64,000 nucleotides of DNA from an uncultured Pelagibacteraceae bacterium (GTDB taxonomy: Bacteria > Pseudomonadota > Alphaproteobacteria > Pelagibacterales > Pelagibacteraceae): assembly GCA_902594605.1 (NCBI GenBank), contig CACJMR010000002.1:1-64000 (forward strand), given 5' to 3'. The translations under genes and the position numbers were made by a program. Positions 49,432 to 59,575 of the stretch are shown piece after piece. Position 1 is the stretch's first letter. Each line of letters starts with the position of its first letter. The notes under the pieces were generated by a model that saw only the letters and a program-made list of their open reading frames with translations, did no database searches and had not been told where the DNA came from.

Positions 49432-50550
49432 ATGAAAATTGGAGTTCCTAAAGAAATAAAACCACAAGAAAATAGAATTGGTTTAACACCAGAAAGTGTA
49501 AAAACTTTAGTTTCAGAGGGTCATGAAGTGTTGGTTGAAAATAATGGAGGATTTGAGGCAGGTTTTGAGAATGATCAATATATAAAAGCTGGTGCTAAAA
49601 TCACTGATAAAGCAGTTGATATTTTTAATGATGCAGAAATAATAGTTAAAGTTAAAGAGCCTCAAAAAGTAGAGGTTGATATGATTAAAGAAAATCAAAT
49701 TGTATATACTTATCTACATTTAGCTGCCGCAAAAGAATTAACAGAAGGATTAATAAAATCGAAAAGTATAAATATTGCTTACGAAACAGTTACTGATGAC
49801 AATGGAAGACTGCCTTTACTTGCTCCAATGAGTGCTGTTGCGGGAAGAATGTCTGTACAAGCTGGAGCTCATTGTTTAGAGAAAAATCAAAGTGGTAGAG
49901 GATTGCTTTTAGGTGGTGCACCAGGTGTAACAGGTGGAACAGTGGTTATATTGGGCGGAGGAGTGGTTGGAGAGAACGCTGCAGTAATTGCAACTGGTAT
50001 GCAGGCCAAAGTGCATATTGTTGATAAATCTGAAGCTAGATTAAAACAACTTGTTGAAATGTTTGGAGATAAAATAATTCCAGAACAAAGTGATAAAACA
50101 GATTTAGAAAAATTAGTTGCTGAGGCAGATCTATTGGTTGGTGGTGTATTAATTCCAGGTGCGGAAGCACCAAAATTAATTACTAAGAAAATGATCAAAA
50201 AAATGAAAAGAGGTTCTGTCATTGTTGATGTTGCTATCGATCAAGGAGGCTGTGTAGAAACTAGTAAACCTACTACACACGGTGATCCAACTTATATAGT
50301 TGATGATGTAGTTCATTATTGTGTAGCTAATATGCCTGGTGGTGTTCCAAGAACATCAACATTGGCATTAAATAATGCAACCTTACCTTTTTTAGTTAAA
50401 TTAGCTAACAAAGGTTATCAAAAAGCATTAAGTGAAGATAAAAACTTTTTAGCAGGGTTAAATGTTCATAAAGGTCATGTAACATACAAAGCAGTTGCTG
50501 ATGTTTTTGGGCATAATTATGTAGAACCTGGAGAAGCTATCAAACATTAA
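49432..50550 (+). CDS. ald: Alanine dehydrogenase
   Basis: MKIGVPKEIKPQENRIGLTPESV, VVILGGGVVGENAAVIATGMQAKVHIVD, VDVAIDQGGCVETSKPTTHGDPTY. Confidence 0.95.
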   Translation: MKIGVPKEIKPQENRIGLTPESVKTLVSEGHEVLVENNGGFEAGFENDQYIKAGAKITDKAVDIFNDAEIIVKVKEPQKVEVDMIKENQIVYTYLHLAAAKELTEGLIKSKSINIAYETVTDDNGRLPLLAPMSAVAGRMSVQAGAHCLEKNQSGRGLLLGGAPGVTGGTVVILGGGVVGENAAVIATGMQAKVHIVDKSEARLKQLVEMFGDKIIPEQSDKTDLEKLVAEADLLVGGVLIPGAEAPKLITKKMIKKMKRGSVIVDVAIDQGGCVETSKPTTHGDPTYIVDDVVHYCVANMPGGVPRTSTLALNNATLPFLVKLANKGYQKALSEDKNFLAGLNVHKGHVTYKAVADVFGHNYVEPGEAIKH

Positions 50551-50552
50551 AG

Positions 50553-52994
50553 ATGGAAAAAAACTATCCATCTAGTTCAAAAGTAGTTGTAATAGGTGGC
50601 GGTGTTATAGGATGTTCTGTTGCTTATCATTTGACAAAATTTGGTTGGAATGATGTGATTTTATTAGAAAGAGATCAATTAACATCAGGTACGACTTGGC
50701 ATGCAGCAGGGTTAGTAAGTCAATTAGGACCAACAGCTGCTATAACTAAAATTAGAAAATATACTCTGGATCTTTATAAAAAACTTCAAAAAGAAGTTGA
50801 ACATTCTGCAGGCTTAAGATTGAACGGAGCTCTTTCTATTGCTCAAACAGCACCTAGGTGGCAAGAGCTTCAAAGGCAAGCAACTACTGCACAATTATAC
50901 GACGTTGAAATAAAAATTTTAGATAAAGAAACAATTAAAAAAAATTATCCTATGATGCACACTGAAGATTTAAAAGGTGGTGTTTTAATGCCAGGTGATG
51001 GTGCAGCTGATCCAAGCGGTGTTACACATATGCTAGCTAAAGCAGCAAAACAAGGAGGTGCTAAAATATTTGAACATTCCCCAGTTGATAAAATTTTAAC
51101 AAAAAATGGAAAAGTTCATAGTGTAAGAGTTGATGGAAAAGAAATTGAGTGTGAATATGTTGTTTTAGCTACTGGGATGTGGTCAAGGCAAATAGGTGAA
51201 AAAATAGGTGTTAGCATTCCTCTTTATCCTGCGGAACATTTTTATGTTATTACAGAACCAATTGAAAATCTCTCTAAAACACTGCCAGTGATAAGAGATT
51301 TTGATAGTAGCGTATATTTTAAAGAAGATGCTGGTAAGCTTTTGATTGGAATTTTTGAAGGCAAATCAATACCTGCTTTTGATAAAACAAACAAAGTACC
51401 AGAGGATTTTTCATTTGGTGAATTTCCAGAAAACTTTGAACATTTTGAGCCGTATTTAGAAAAATCATTGAAAAGATTTCCTGTTTTAGAAAAAATAGGA
51501 ATTAGAAAGTTTTTTGCAGGACCAGAATCTTTTACTCCTGATACCAACTCTCTATTAGGAGAAGTCCCAGAAATTAAAAATTTATTTTTAAGCTGTGGAT
51601 TAAATAGTGTAGGGATTGGCACTGGTGGTGGTGTTGGGAAAGTTACTGCTGAGTGGTTGATGACTGGTCATATTAATGAAGATATTTTTAATTATGATAT
51701 TAAAAGATTTCAAAAATTTCATTCTGGATTAGGTTTTATAAAAGATAGAATTACAGAATCTCTTGGGGATTTATATGGTATGCACTGGCCTTATAAACAA
51801 CATAGAACTTCAAGGAATATTAAGACTTTACCATATCATGATTTACTAATAGGATTTGGAGCATGTTTTGGTGTTTCAGCCGGTTATGAAAGACCAATGT
51901 GGTTTGCACTCGATGGTGAAAAAGCTCAATACGAATATAGCTATAACTATCAAAATTGGTATCCAGCAGTTGAATATGAAACCAACAATACAATGACTAA
52001 TGTAGGTTTATTTGATTTAACTCCATTTTCAAAATTTGAAATTAAATCCAATTTAGCTCATGAAGAGCTGCAAAAAATTTGTACATCAAATATTAAAGAT
52101 GAAATTGGAAAATGTACTTATACTCATATGTTAAATAAAGATGGTGGGATAGAAACAGATCTCACGATAGTTTGTATAAATGAAAATCACTTTAGAATTA
52201 TAAGTTCAGCAGCAACTAGAGAAAGAGATAAATTCCATATTAAAAAACATTTGTCAGATAAAATAGAGTTTAAAGATGTGACGGATGAATATTGTGTTTT
52301 TGGTGTATTTGGTCCGAAGAGCAGATTATTAATGCAAAAATTAAGCAAGGATGACTTTAGCAATGAAAATTTTAAATTCGCCACGTCAAAATTTATAACA
52401 ATCGATGAAATACAAATATGGACTCAAAGATTATCTTATGTTGGTGAGCTTGGGTATGAGTTATATGTAAAATCGTCAAATGCCAAAGATATTTATAAAA
52501 AAATTATTGAAGAGGGAAAAAATTTTAATATTTCAAATTGTGGAATGCATGCACTAGATACTATGAGAATGGAAAGTGGTTTTTTACATTGGGGACATGA
52601 TATATCCCCTGAAGAAAATCAATATCAAGCGGGTCTTGATTTTACTATAAGTTTTAAAAAACAAGTTAATTTTGTTGGAAAAGAAGCTTTAGAAAAAATT
52701 AAAAATAAAAAACAAAATACTAGATTTGCAATGTTTTCGCTTAAAGAGAATAGACCAGGAAAACCATTACTTCTTCATGACGAACCTATTTATCTAGAAG
52801 ATGAAATTATAGGAAGAACAACATCTGGAAATTATTCATTTAATTTTAAAAAAAATCTGTCTTTTGGCTATATTAAAAATATACCTTTAAACGAACTTAA
52901 TCATAAAATTATTTACATAGAGGTTGAAAAAAAGAAGTATCAGGCTGAAATACTTAAAGAACCATTAAAAGTCAGTAATTACAAAAATATTTAG
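50553..52994 (+). CDS. FAD-dependent dimethylglycine/sarcosine dehydrogenase-like protein with GcvT domain
   Basis: VVVIGGGVIGCSVAYHLTKFGW, GTTWHAAGLVSQL, C-terminal YVGELGYELYV...ALDTMRMESGFLHWGHDISPEENQYQAGL. Confidence 0.88.
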   Translation: MEKNYPSSSKVVVIGGGVIGCSVAYHLTKFGWNDVILLERDQLTSGTTWHAAGLVSQLGPTAAITKIRKYTLDLYKKLQKEVEHSAGLRLNGALSIAQTAPRWQELQRQATTAQLYDVEIKILDKETIKKNYPMMHTEDLKGGVLMPGDGAADPSGVTHMLAKAAKQGGAKIFEHSPVDKILTKNGKVHSVRVDGKEIECEYVVLATGMWSRQIGEKIGVSIPLYPAEHFYVITEPIENLSKTLPVIRDFDSSVYFKEDAGKLLIGIFEGKSIPAFDKTNKVPEDFSFGEFPENFEHFEPYLEKSLKRFPVLEKIGIRKFFAGPESFTPDTNSLLGEVPEIKNLFLSCGLNSVGIGTGGGVGKVTAEWLMTGHINEDIFNYDIKRFQKFHSGLGFIKDRITESLGDLYGMHWPYKQHRTSRNIKTLPYHDLLIGFGACFGVSAGYERPMWFALDGEKAQYEYSYNYQNWYPAVEYETNNTMTNVGLFDLTPFSKFEIKSNLAHEELQKICTSNIKDEIGKCTYTHMLNKDGGIETDLTIVCINENHFRIISSAATRERDKFHIKKHLSDKIEFKDVTDEYCVFGVFGPKSRLLMQKLSKDDFSNENFKFATSKFITIDEIQIWTQRLSYVGELGYELYVKSSNAKDIYKKIIEEGKNFNISNCGMHALDTMRMESGFLHWGHDISPEENQYQAGLDFTISFKKQVNFVGKEALEKIKNKKQNTRFAMFSLKENRPGKPLLLHDEPIYLEDEIIGRTTSGNYSFNFKKNLSFGYIKNIPLNELNHKIIYIEVEKKKYQAEILKEPLKVSNYKNI

Positions 52995-53044
52995 TTTTTT
53001 GAAAATAGTTTGAATTTATCGTTATTACCTGTTTTAATAATATT

Positions 53045-53248
53045 ATGAAAAATTATGATGACGAAATAGCTCTAAAAACAGATTTCGTCTCAAAAAAAAA
53101 TATTAAGTCAGAAAAAATCAAAACAACTAATATCAATATATTATTAAACAGAGTTAGATTAGATAGAAAAAAAACCTTACAAAAAAAATTTTTATTAATA
53201 TTCTTTTTAGCTGTAACAGTAGGTTTAATAGGTATTTTTTTTATTTAA
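53045..53248 (+). CDS. Small protein with C-terminal TM, 67 aa
   Basis: NINILLNRVRLDRKKTLQKK then hydrophobic C-terminus; resembles 42861 product. Confidence 0.6.
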   Translation: MKNYDDEIALKTDFVSKKNIKSEKIKTTNINILLNRVRLDRKKTLQKKFLLIFFLAVTVGLIGIFFI

Positions 53249-53282
53249 TAAATTGATAAGCACATTCTTAATACTTGATTAA

Positions 53283-53735
53283 ATGAACAAAAAAGGTTTC
53301 ACCCTAATAGAACTTCTAGTCGTTGTAGCAATAATAGGAATATTAGCTGCAGTAGGAGTGGTTGCTTATAGCGGTTACACTTCTGGTGCTAAAAAACAAG
53401 CTGCAAAAAGCAATCATCAAACATTAATAAAGTATTTTTCAGCTGAATTACAGAAATGCAATATAGGTGAAACTAAATTTATTGAAAATTCTATAAATTG
53501 TTCAGATAGGTTCACAAATTACAAAATATCCCAAGGTGCAGAATTAGTATTAAATAGTAAATTTAAAAACCCATACAAAACTAATCAAGGTATGCCTCAG
53601 CATGGAAGTTTAGGATTTTCTTGTTCACAAAATGTAATGGGTGAAACAAAAGTTGAAAATAAGAATAATGAGCTTCAGATACAAACCTGTGTAGATGATA
53701 CAGAGCTTTTAACTTTTAAAATTCCTATAGAATAA
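53283..53735 (+). CDS. Type IV pilin-like protein (orphan, outside main T4P block)
   Basis: KGFTLIELLVVVAIIGILAAVGVVAYSGYTSGAKKQAAKSNHQ. Confidence 0.93.
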   Translation: MNKKGFTLIELLVVVAIIGILAAVGVVAYSGYTSGAKKQAAKSNHQTLIKYFSAELQKCNIGETKFIENSINCSDRFTNYKISQGAELVLNSKFKNPYKTNQGMPQHGSLGFSCSQNVMGETKVENKNNELQIQTCVDDTELLTFKIPIE

Positions 53736-53799
53736 TGATTTTAGTCAAAACTTGTTTGCAACAAAATTTAAAAGTAGTATAAACCAACATTTATTTTAA

Positions 53800-53876
53800 G
53801 GCGGGGTAGCTCAGTTGGTTAGAGCGCGGGACTCATAAGCCCGAGGTCAGTGGTTCGATCCCACTTCCCGCTACCA
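53800..53876 (+). tRNA. tRNA-Met (CAT anticodon), elongator-like, CCA encoded
   Basis: GGCGGGGTAGCTCAGTTGGTTAGAGCGCGGGACTCATAAGCCCGAGGTCAGTGGTTCGATCCCACTTCCCGCTACCA folds as cloverleaf; loop CTCATAA. Confidence 0.95.
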
Positions 53877-53882
53877 AAAATT

Positions 53883-54401
53883 ATGAAAGATATTTATATA
53901 ACTTGGGAAGATTACCATAATAAAATAGAGCAATTAGCTAAAAAAGTTCATGATGATAATTTAAAATTTAATCAAATTATTTGCATTGCAAAAGGTGGAT
54001 TAAGAGTAGGAGATATTTTTAGTAGACTTTTTAATGTGCCTTTAGCAATTTTATCTGTTGAGTCTTACCATGGTGATAGTGATGATATTAAAAACCAACA
54101 AGGACAGTTTACTTTTTCAAGAGATTTAGCAAAAACTACCCCAAACTTAGGTTCACATGTTTTATTAGTTGATGATTTAGCAGACTCTGGGAAAACTTTA
54201 ATAAAAAGCATTAAATGGTTAGAGCATTTTTATGGATTTTATTTTGATGAAAAGATAAAGACAGCCGTAATTTGGCATAAATCAACTTCAAAATTTAAAC
54301 CTGATTATTCTGTAGATTATTTAAACGACTCTCCCTGGATACATATGCCATTTGAGAAATATGAAACTACAAATATAAAAGATTTTAATTTTGAAAAATA
54401 A
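53883..54401 (+). CDS. Purine (xanthine/guanine-type) phosphoribosyltransferase family protein
   Basis: IICIAKGGLRVGDIFSRLF, VLLVDDLADSGKTL PRPP motif; start moved to ATG after tRNA. Confidence 0.85.
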   Translation: MKDIYITWEDYHNKIEQLAKKVHDDNLKFNQIICIAKGGLRVGDIFSRLFNVPLAILSVESYHGDSDDIKNQQGQFTFSRDLAKTTPNLGSHVLLVDDLADSGKTLIKSIKWLEHFYGFYFDEKIKTAVIWHKSTSKFKPDYSVDYLNDSPWIHMPFEKYETTNIKDFNFEK

Positions 54402-54402
54402 A

Positions 54403-55437
54403 TTATTTAATTAAACTATCATTAAACTGATTAGATACTCTGACAAATGTTGTACATTTACTTAATTGTTTAAGCGAAGGTGCTCCAACATAAGTACAAC
54501 TACTTCTTACACCTCCTAGAATATTTAAAATAGTATCGTTTATTTTACCTCTATATTTTACCCTTACTTTACGTCCTTCGCTACTTCTATAATCTGATAG
54601 TCCACCATAATGTTTTTTATTAGCAACTTCAGAACTAGATCCATAAAACTCTATATATTTTTCTCCATTAATTTTAACAATTTTACCATTTCCTTCATCA
54701 TGACCAGCAAGCATACCCCCAAGCATTACAAAATCTGCACCACCTCCAAAACCTTTAGCAACATCACCAGGGCAAGTGCATCCACCATCTGCAATTACAT
54801 GCGCACCAAGTCCATGTGCAGCGTCAGCACATTCGATTACTGCGCTTAATTGAGGATAACCAACCCCAGTTTGAATTCTTGTTGTACAAACACTTCCAGG
54901 TCCAATTCCAACTTTAACTATATCTGCACCACTAAGAACTAATTCTTGAGTCATGTCGGCAGTTACAACATTACCTGCAATTATTGTTTTAGTTGGGTAT
55001 TTATCTCTTACAGATTTAATAAAATTAGTGAAATGTTCTGTATACCCATTTGCAACATCAATACAAATAAATCTGAAAAAACTATATTCTTTTAATACTT
55101 TATCTAAATTCTGAAAATCTTCTTTTTTAATACCAACACTAAGTGCAATATTTGGATATATTTTTTTTATATTTTTATTTTGTTTAATTTTTTTAACATC
55201 ATGTTGTTTTGTTAAAGATGTAATCATTCCATATTCATTTAATTTTTCAGCAACACTTAGTTCTCCAACCCCATCCATATTTGCAGCCATTATTGGAATA
55301 CCTGACCACTCATTTTTGCTGTACTTGAATCTGTATGTTCTTAGAAGATTTACATCTTTACGACTTTTTAATGTACTTCTTTTAGGCCTAAAAAGTACAT
55401 CTGAATAATCTAACTTAAGTTCTTCTTCAATTCTCAT
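54403..55437 (-). CDS. guaC: GMP reductase/IMPDH-family protein
   Basis: LDYSDVLFRPKRSTLKSRKDV, GADIVKVGIGPGSVCTTRIQTGVGYPQLSAV, VMLGGMLAGHDEG. Confidence 0.88.
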   Translation of the reverse strand: MRIEEELKLDYSDVLFRPKRSTLKSRKDVNLLRTYRFKYSKNEWSGIPIMAANMDGVGELSVAEKLNEYGMITSLTKQHDVKKIKQNKNIKKIYPNIALSVGIKKEDFQNLDKVLKEYSFFRFICIDVANGYTEHFTNFIKSVRDKYPTKTIIAGNVVTADMTQELVLSGADIVKVGIGPGSVCTTRIQTGVGYPQLSAVIECADAAHGLGAHVIADGGCTCPGDVAKGFGGGADFVMLGGMLAGHDEGNGKIVKINGEKYIEFYGSSSEVANKKHYGGLSDYRSSEGRKVRVKYRGKINDTILNILGGVRSSCTYVGAPSLKQLSKCTTFVRVSNQFNDSLIK

Positions 55438-55508
55438 TGATGATTAAGTTATAATCATAATAATTAATTTCAAACAATATATAGCCTGTGGATAAGTTTT
55501 TTTACTTT

Positions 55509-56036
55509 CTAATGCCCCGGAAATTCAATTAAATTCTCAACTTTATAATTACTTTTTACTAGATTATCTGATCCACCTAGATCAAATAGGTTTATTACAA
55601 ATACAAATGCTGCAACTTTACCTTTAGAAATTTCAACCAATTTTGCTGCTGCTTCAGCCGTACCTCCAGTTGCAATTAAATCATCTATAATTAAAACTTG
55701 ATCTTTTTCATTTATAGAATCTTTATGAACCTCAATCGTCGCGGTTCCATATTCAAGCTCAAAATCTACCGAGTGAACATCTGCAGGTAACTTATTTTTT
55801 TTTCTAAGCATAATAAATGGTTTTTTAAGAACAAAAGAAACAGCTGATGCAAATACAAAACCTCTAGACTCAATAGCTGCTATTTTTGTAAAATTATACT
55901 TTTTAGATCTTTCAATAATTTGATTAATTGTCTCTGCAAATGCATCTTCATCTTTGATTAAGGTAGTTATATCTCTAAATAAAATACCTTTTTTTGGATA
56001 ATCAGGAATAGATCTAATAAAATCTTTTAAATTCAT
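55509..56036 (-). CDS. apt: Adenine phosphoribosyltransferase
   Basis: IRSIPDYPKKGILFRDITTLIKD, IAAIESRGFVFASAVS, VLIIDDLIATGGTAEAA. Confidence 0.95.
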   Translation of the reverse strand: MNLKDFIRSIPDYPKKGILFRDITTLIKDEDAFAETINQIIERSKKYNFTKIAAIESRGFVFASAVSFVLKKPFIMLRKKNKLPADVHSVDFELEYGTATIEVHKDSINEKDQVLIIDDLIATGGTAEAAAKLVEISKGKVAAFVFVINLFDLGGSDNLVKSNYKVENLIEFPGH

Positions 56037-56077
56037 AATAGTTAAATATTAAAGTATAAATAAATAATTTTTTAACT

Positions 56078-56950
56078 ATGACAACAAATAAATTAGCAAT
56101 AATTGGTGGCAGTGGTCTTTATGATGTTGAGGAATTCAAAGAAAGAGAATTACTTGACCTAGAAACATCCTGGGGAAAACCTTCTGATCAGATTTTAAAA
56201 ACTAAATATAATAGTAAGGAAGTTTATTTTTTACCAAGACACGGTAGGGGGCACTTTGTTTCTCCTTCAAATATAAATTTTAGAGCAAATATAGATGCGC
56301 TTAAGCAATTAGGCGTAACAGATATTGTCTCTGTATCAGCCGTTGGTTCTCTTAAAGAAAATTTACCTCCTGGAAAATTTGTAATTGTAGATCAATTTAT
56401 CGATAGAACTTTTGCAAGAAATAAAACTTTCTTTGATGATGAGATTGTTGCGCATGTATCAATGGCACACCCAACCTCAACTGGTTTAATGAATGCTTGT
56501 GAGGATGCAATTAAAAAATCAAATATAGATTATCAAAGAAATGGAACATATGTTGTTATGGAGGGGCCACAATTTTCTACATTAGCAGAATCTAATTTAT
56601 ATAGAACATGGAAAGCAGATGTTATTGGTATGACCAATATGCCAGAAGCAAAATTAGCAAGAGAAGCAGAAATCAGATATGCATCTGTATCCATGGTAAC
56701 AGATTTTGATTGTTGGCATCCAGATCATGAAAATGTTGACGTTCAACAAGTAATTAAAGTATTATTTAGCAATGCTGAAAAAGCTAAAGTTATGATTAAA
56801 AATTTGATTGATAATTTTGAAAATCATATTGATCCAAATGATCCAGCAAATAATTGTTTAGATGTTGCAATAATTACTACTCCTGAAAAAAGAACTCAAA
56901 AAACTAAAGATAAATTAAAAACAATTGCAGGAAGAGTGCTTAGCAAATGA
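56078..56950 (+). CDS. mtnP: S-methyl-5'-thioadenosine phosphorylase
   Basis: LAIIGGSGLYDVE, FLPRHGRGHFVSPSNINFRANI, VVMEGPQFSTLAESNLYRTW, MVTDFDCWHP. Confidence 0.94.
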   Translation: MTTNKLAIIGGSGLYDVEEFKERELLDLETSWGKPSDQILKTKYNSKEVYFLPRHGRGHFVSPSNINFRANIDALKQLGVTDIVSVSAVGSLKENLPPGKFVIVDQFIDRTFARNKTFFDDEIVAHVSMAHPTSTGLMNACEDAIKKSNIDYQRNGTYVVMEGPQFSTLAESNLYRTWKADVIGMTNMPEAKLAREAEIRYASVSMVTDFDCWHPDHENVDVQQVIKVLFSNAEKAKVMIKNLIDNFENHIDPNDPANNCLDVAIITTPEKRTQKTKDKLKTIAGRVLSK

Positions 56951-57873
56951 AAAAATATTTATTTAGTTTTCTAATTATTTTTTTATTTTATAGCCCTTTA
57001 CATGCAGACAAATTGCTTAAAAGTGGTTTTCTTAGTGGTGAGTGGAAATTAAATACTAATTTTGAGGTAAAAGATCCAAAAAATAAAATTTTAATTATAT
57101 ATAATCACGGTCAAGATGATCTTGATAAACCCTCAAAAAATTGTGTATGGAAAAATAATATTCGCAATATTGCCTCTTTGTCAGGTAAAAAAGTGAAAGA
57201 TAAAGAGGTTTTAGTATATAGTTTTTGCACAGATCATTTAGGTGGTGATGATTGGAAAAGACTTTGGAAAAAAAAATTTGATTTTCCATACAAAGGAATA
57301 ACTAAATTAGATAAAAGGGTTAATGCTAATTTAGAATTAATTAACAAATTTGAAGAATTGGGCATACCAAATAACCAAATATTTATGGCAGGACAATCAT
57401 GTGGTGGTTGGGCAACCATGATGTTGATTTCAAAATATCCTGACAAGGTAGCTGGAGGAATTTCTACCCATCATGCTTGTTATGGAGAATTGTCCAAAAA
57501 ATATAAAGTTAAAAAAATTGGAATACAAAAAGCTCTAGAAAATTTTAAAAAGAAAAAACCTGGACCAGCATTTTTAAGAGAAAATCAAATTAAAGATATC
57601 AGTAAAGCAAAAAATCTTCCTGTCTTAGTTTTTACTCACCCCAAAGATCCTTATGATGGATTATTGTCTGATTGGGTGGAAGATATACCAGGAGTAAAAA
57701 GAATAGTAATTAGTGAAGACTTTAAAATTAATAATAAAAAGTGCAGTAGAATTGGAATAAACAATGGAGAAAGATGGGAAGAAAAAGTTAAAAATGGACA
57801 CTACATGGCTTTAGGAGATTGTTTTCAATATTTTAATCTGACAATTTTAAATTTTATAGAATCAAAAATTTAA
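56947..57873 (+). CDS. Exported alpha/beta hydrolase
   Basis: Signal peptide; IFMAGQSCGGWATMML GxSxG nucleophile elbow. Confidence 0.8.
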   Translation: MKKYLFSFLIIFLFYSPLHADKLLKSGFLSGEWKLNTNFEVKDPKNKILIIYNHGQDDLDKPSKNCVWKNNIRNIASLSGKKVKDKEVLVYSFCTDHLGGDDWKRLWKKKFDFPYKGITKLDKRVNANLELINKFEELGIPNNQIFMAGQSCGGWATMMLISKYPDKVAGGISTHHACYGELSKKYKVKKIGIQKALENFKKKKPGPAFLRENQIKDISKAKNLPVLVFTHPKDPYDGLLSDWVEDIPGVKRIVISEDFKINNKKCSRIGINNGERWEEKVKNGHYMALGDCFQYFNLTILNFIESKI

Positions 57874-58943
57874 TGAAAATTGATGGAAAAGATTATCGAA
57901 CTATTTGGTTTGAAAACAATGTTGTTAAGATTATTGATCAAACAAAACTTCCTCATCTATTTGTAATTAAAGAGCTTAAAACTGTAAATGATGCAATAAA
58001 TGCAATTAAAGTAATGGAGGTAAGAGGCGCACCTCTAATTGGAGGAACAGCTGCTTATGGTCTAGTTTTAGCAATTCAAGAAAATAATGATCCAGAATTT
58101 ATTAAAAAAAGTGCAAAAGAATTAATTCAATCAAGACCTACTGCTATCAATCTAAAATGGGCTGTAGACCGAGTGATAAAAAAATTAGCAGGAATTAACA
58201 GTAATCAAGTATTAAGTACTGCTTTAAATGAGGCAAAAGAAATATGTGATGAAGATGAAAAGTTCTGTAAAAATATTGGTATTTATGGATTAAAAATAAT
58301 TGAAGAAATTTATAACAAAAAGAAAGATATAGTAAACATTTTAACACATTGTAATGCAGGTTGGTTGGCAACAATTAATTGGGGCACAGCCACATCACCA
58401 ATTTATCATGCACATAAAAAAGGTATTCCAGTGCATGTATGGGTAGATGAAACAAGACCAAGAAATCAAGGTGCAAATTTAACTTCATACGAATTAAACG
58501 AAGAAGAAATCCCCAATACTATTATCGCAGATAATACAGGGGGTATTTTAATGCAGAGGGGTGAAGTTGATCTGTGTATTGTAGGTACTGATAGAACTTT
58601 ATCTAACGGAGACGTTTGTAATAAAATTGGAACTTATCTTAAAGCATTAGCCGCTTATGACAATAAAGTTCCTTTTTATGTAGCCCTTCCTAGCTCAACA
58701 ATAGATTGGAATATAAAAGATGCCAAAGATATCCAAATAGAGGAAAGAAATTCAGAGGAATTATCTCACATCGAAGGCATTGATGAGAATAATCAAATTA
58801 AGAAAGTTTTGATATATCCTAATAAAAGTAAAGTAATGAACTTAGCATTTGATGTTACACCTGCAAAATATGTGACAGGATTAATAACTGAGAGAGGGAC
58901 TATTGAAGCTTCGTTTGAGGGTTTAAAAAAATTATTTAAATGA
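57873..58943 (+). CDS. mtnA: S-methyl-5-thioribose-1-phosphate isomerase
   Basis: VRGAPLIGGTAAYGL, ILTHCNAGWLATINWGTA, VWVDETRPRNQGANLTSYEL. Confidence 0.95.
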   Translation: MKIDGKDYRTIWFENNVVKIIDQTKLPHLFVIKELKTVNDAINAIKVMEVRGAPLIGGTAAYGLVLAIQENNDPEFIKKSAKELIQSRPTAINLKWAVDRVIKKLAGINSNQVLSTALNEAKEICDEDEKFCKNIGIYGLKIIEEIYNKKKDIVNILTHCNAGWLATINWGTATSPIYHAHKKGIPVHVWVDETRPRNQGANLTSYELNEEEIPNTIIADNTGGILMQRGEVDLCIVGTDRTLSNGDVCNKIGTYLKALAAYDNKVPFYVALPSSTIDWNIKDAKDIQIEERNSEELSHIEGIDENNQIKKVLIYPNKSKVMNLAFDVTPAKYVTGLITERGTIEASFEGLKKLFK

Positions 58944-59572
58944 AAAATTTAAGATCTGAAATAATAAAATATTCAAAAATGTTGAATTCAAAAAAGTTAT
59001 CGTCATTAAGATCTGGCAATATTTCATCAAGGTATAAAGATGGTTTTTTAATTACTCCCTCAGGAAAAAAATACTCAGTATTAAAGAACAATGATATAGT
59101 TTTTGTTTCCCTAAATGGATACTTTGATAAAAAAAAGGGAATTCCTTCATCTGAGTGGAAGTTTCACCAAGATATCTATAAAAATAAAAAAGATGCAAAA
59201 GCAATTGTTCATGCACATTCAATATCTGCTACAGCAGTTTCTACTCACAATAGAGGAATACCTTCTTTTCATTATATGGTAGCGATCGCTGGAGGTCATG
59301 ATATCAAATGTGCAAAATACGCAACATTTGGAACAAGAGAATTGTCAAAAAATATTTTAAAAGCTTTAAAAGGTCGAAAAGCTTGTTTAATTTCAAATCA
59401 CGGACAGATTGCATTTGAAGATAGTTTATCTAAAGCATTTGAACTTGCTGAAGAGGTTGAAAATATATCGCTTCAGTATATAACCAGCCTTAAACTGGGT
59501 AAGCCTAAGATTCTTTCAATTAATGAAATGAAAAAAGTTTTATCCAAAGCAAAGAATTATAAAAAAGGATAG
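58940..59572 (+). CDS. Class II aldolase/adducin family protein
   Basis: RSGNISSRYKDGFLITPSGKKY, AIVHAHSISATAVS, LISNHGQIAFEDSLSKAFELAEEVE. Confidence 0.88.
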   Translation: MKNLRSEIIKYSKMLNSKKLSSLRSGNISSRYKDGFLITPSGKKYSVLKNNDIVFVSLNGYFDKKKGIPSSEWKFHQDIYKNKKDAKAIVHAHSISATAVSTHNRGIPSFHYMVAIAGGHDIKCAKYATFGTRELSKNILKALKGRKACLISNHGQIAFEDSLSKAFELAEEVENISLQYITSLKLGKPKILSINEMKKVLSKAKNYKKG

Positions 59573-59575
59573 TTA

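Noticed and set aside
53800-53876. A31-G39 mismatch in the tRNA-Met anticodon stem as evidence of a pseudogene or novel tRNA
   Set aside because: All other stems and loops are canonical and CCA is encoded; a single closing mismatch is tolerated in real tRNAs.
53850-53882. Upstream start of the phosphoribosyltransferase ORF
   Set aside because: The extension (MVRSHFPLPKI) translates the 3' half of tRNA-Met; ATG at 53883 is the plausible start.
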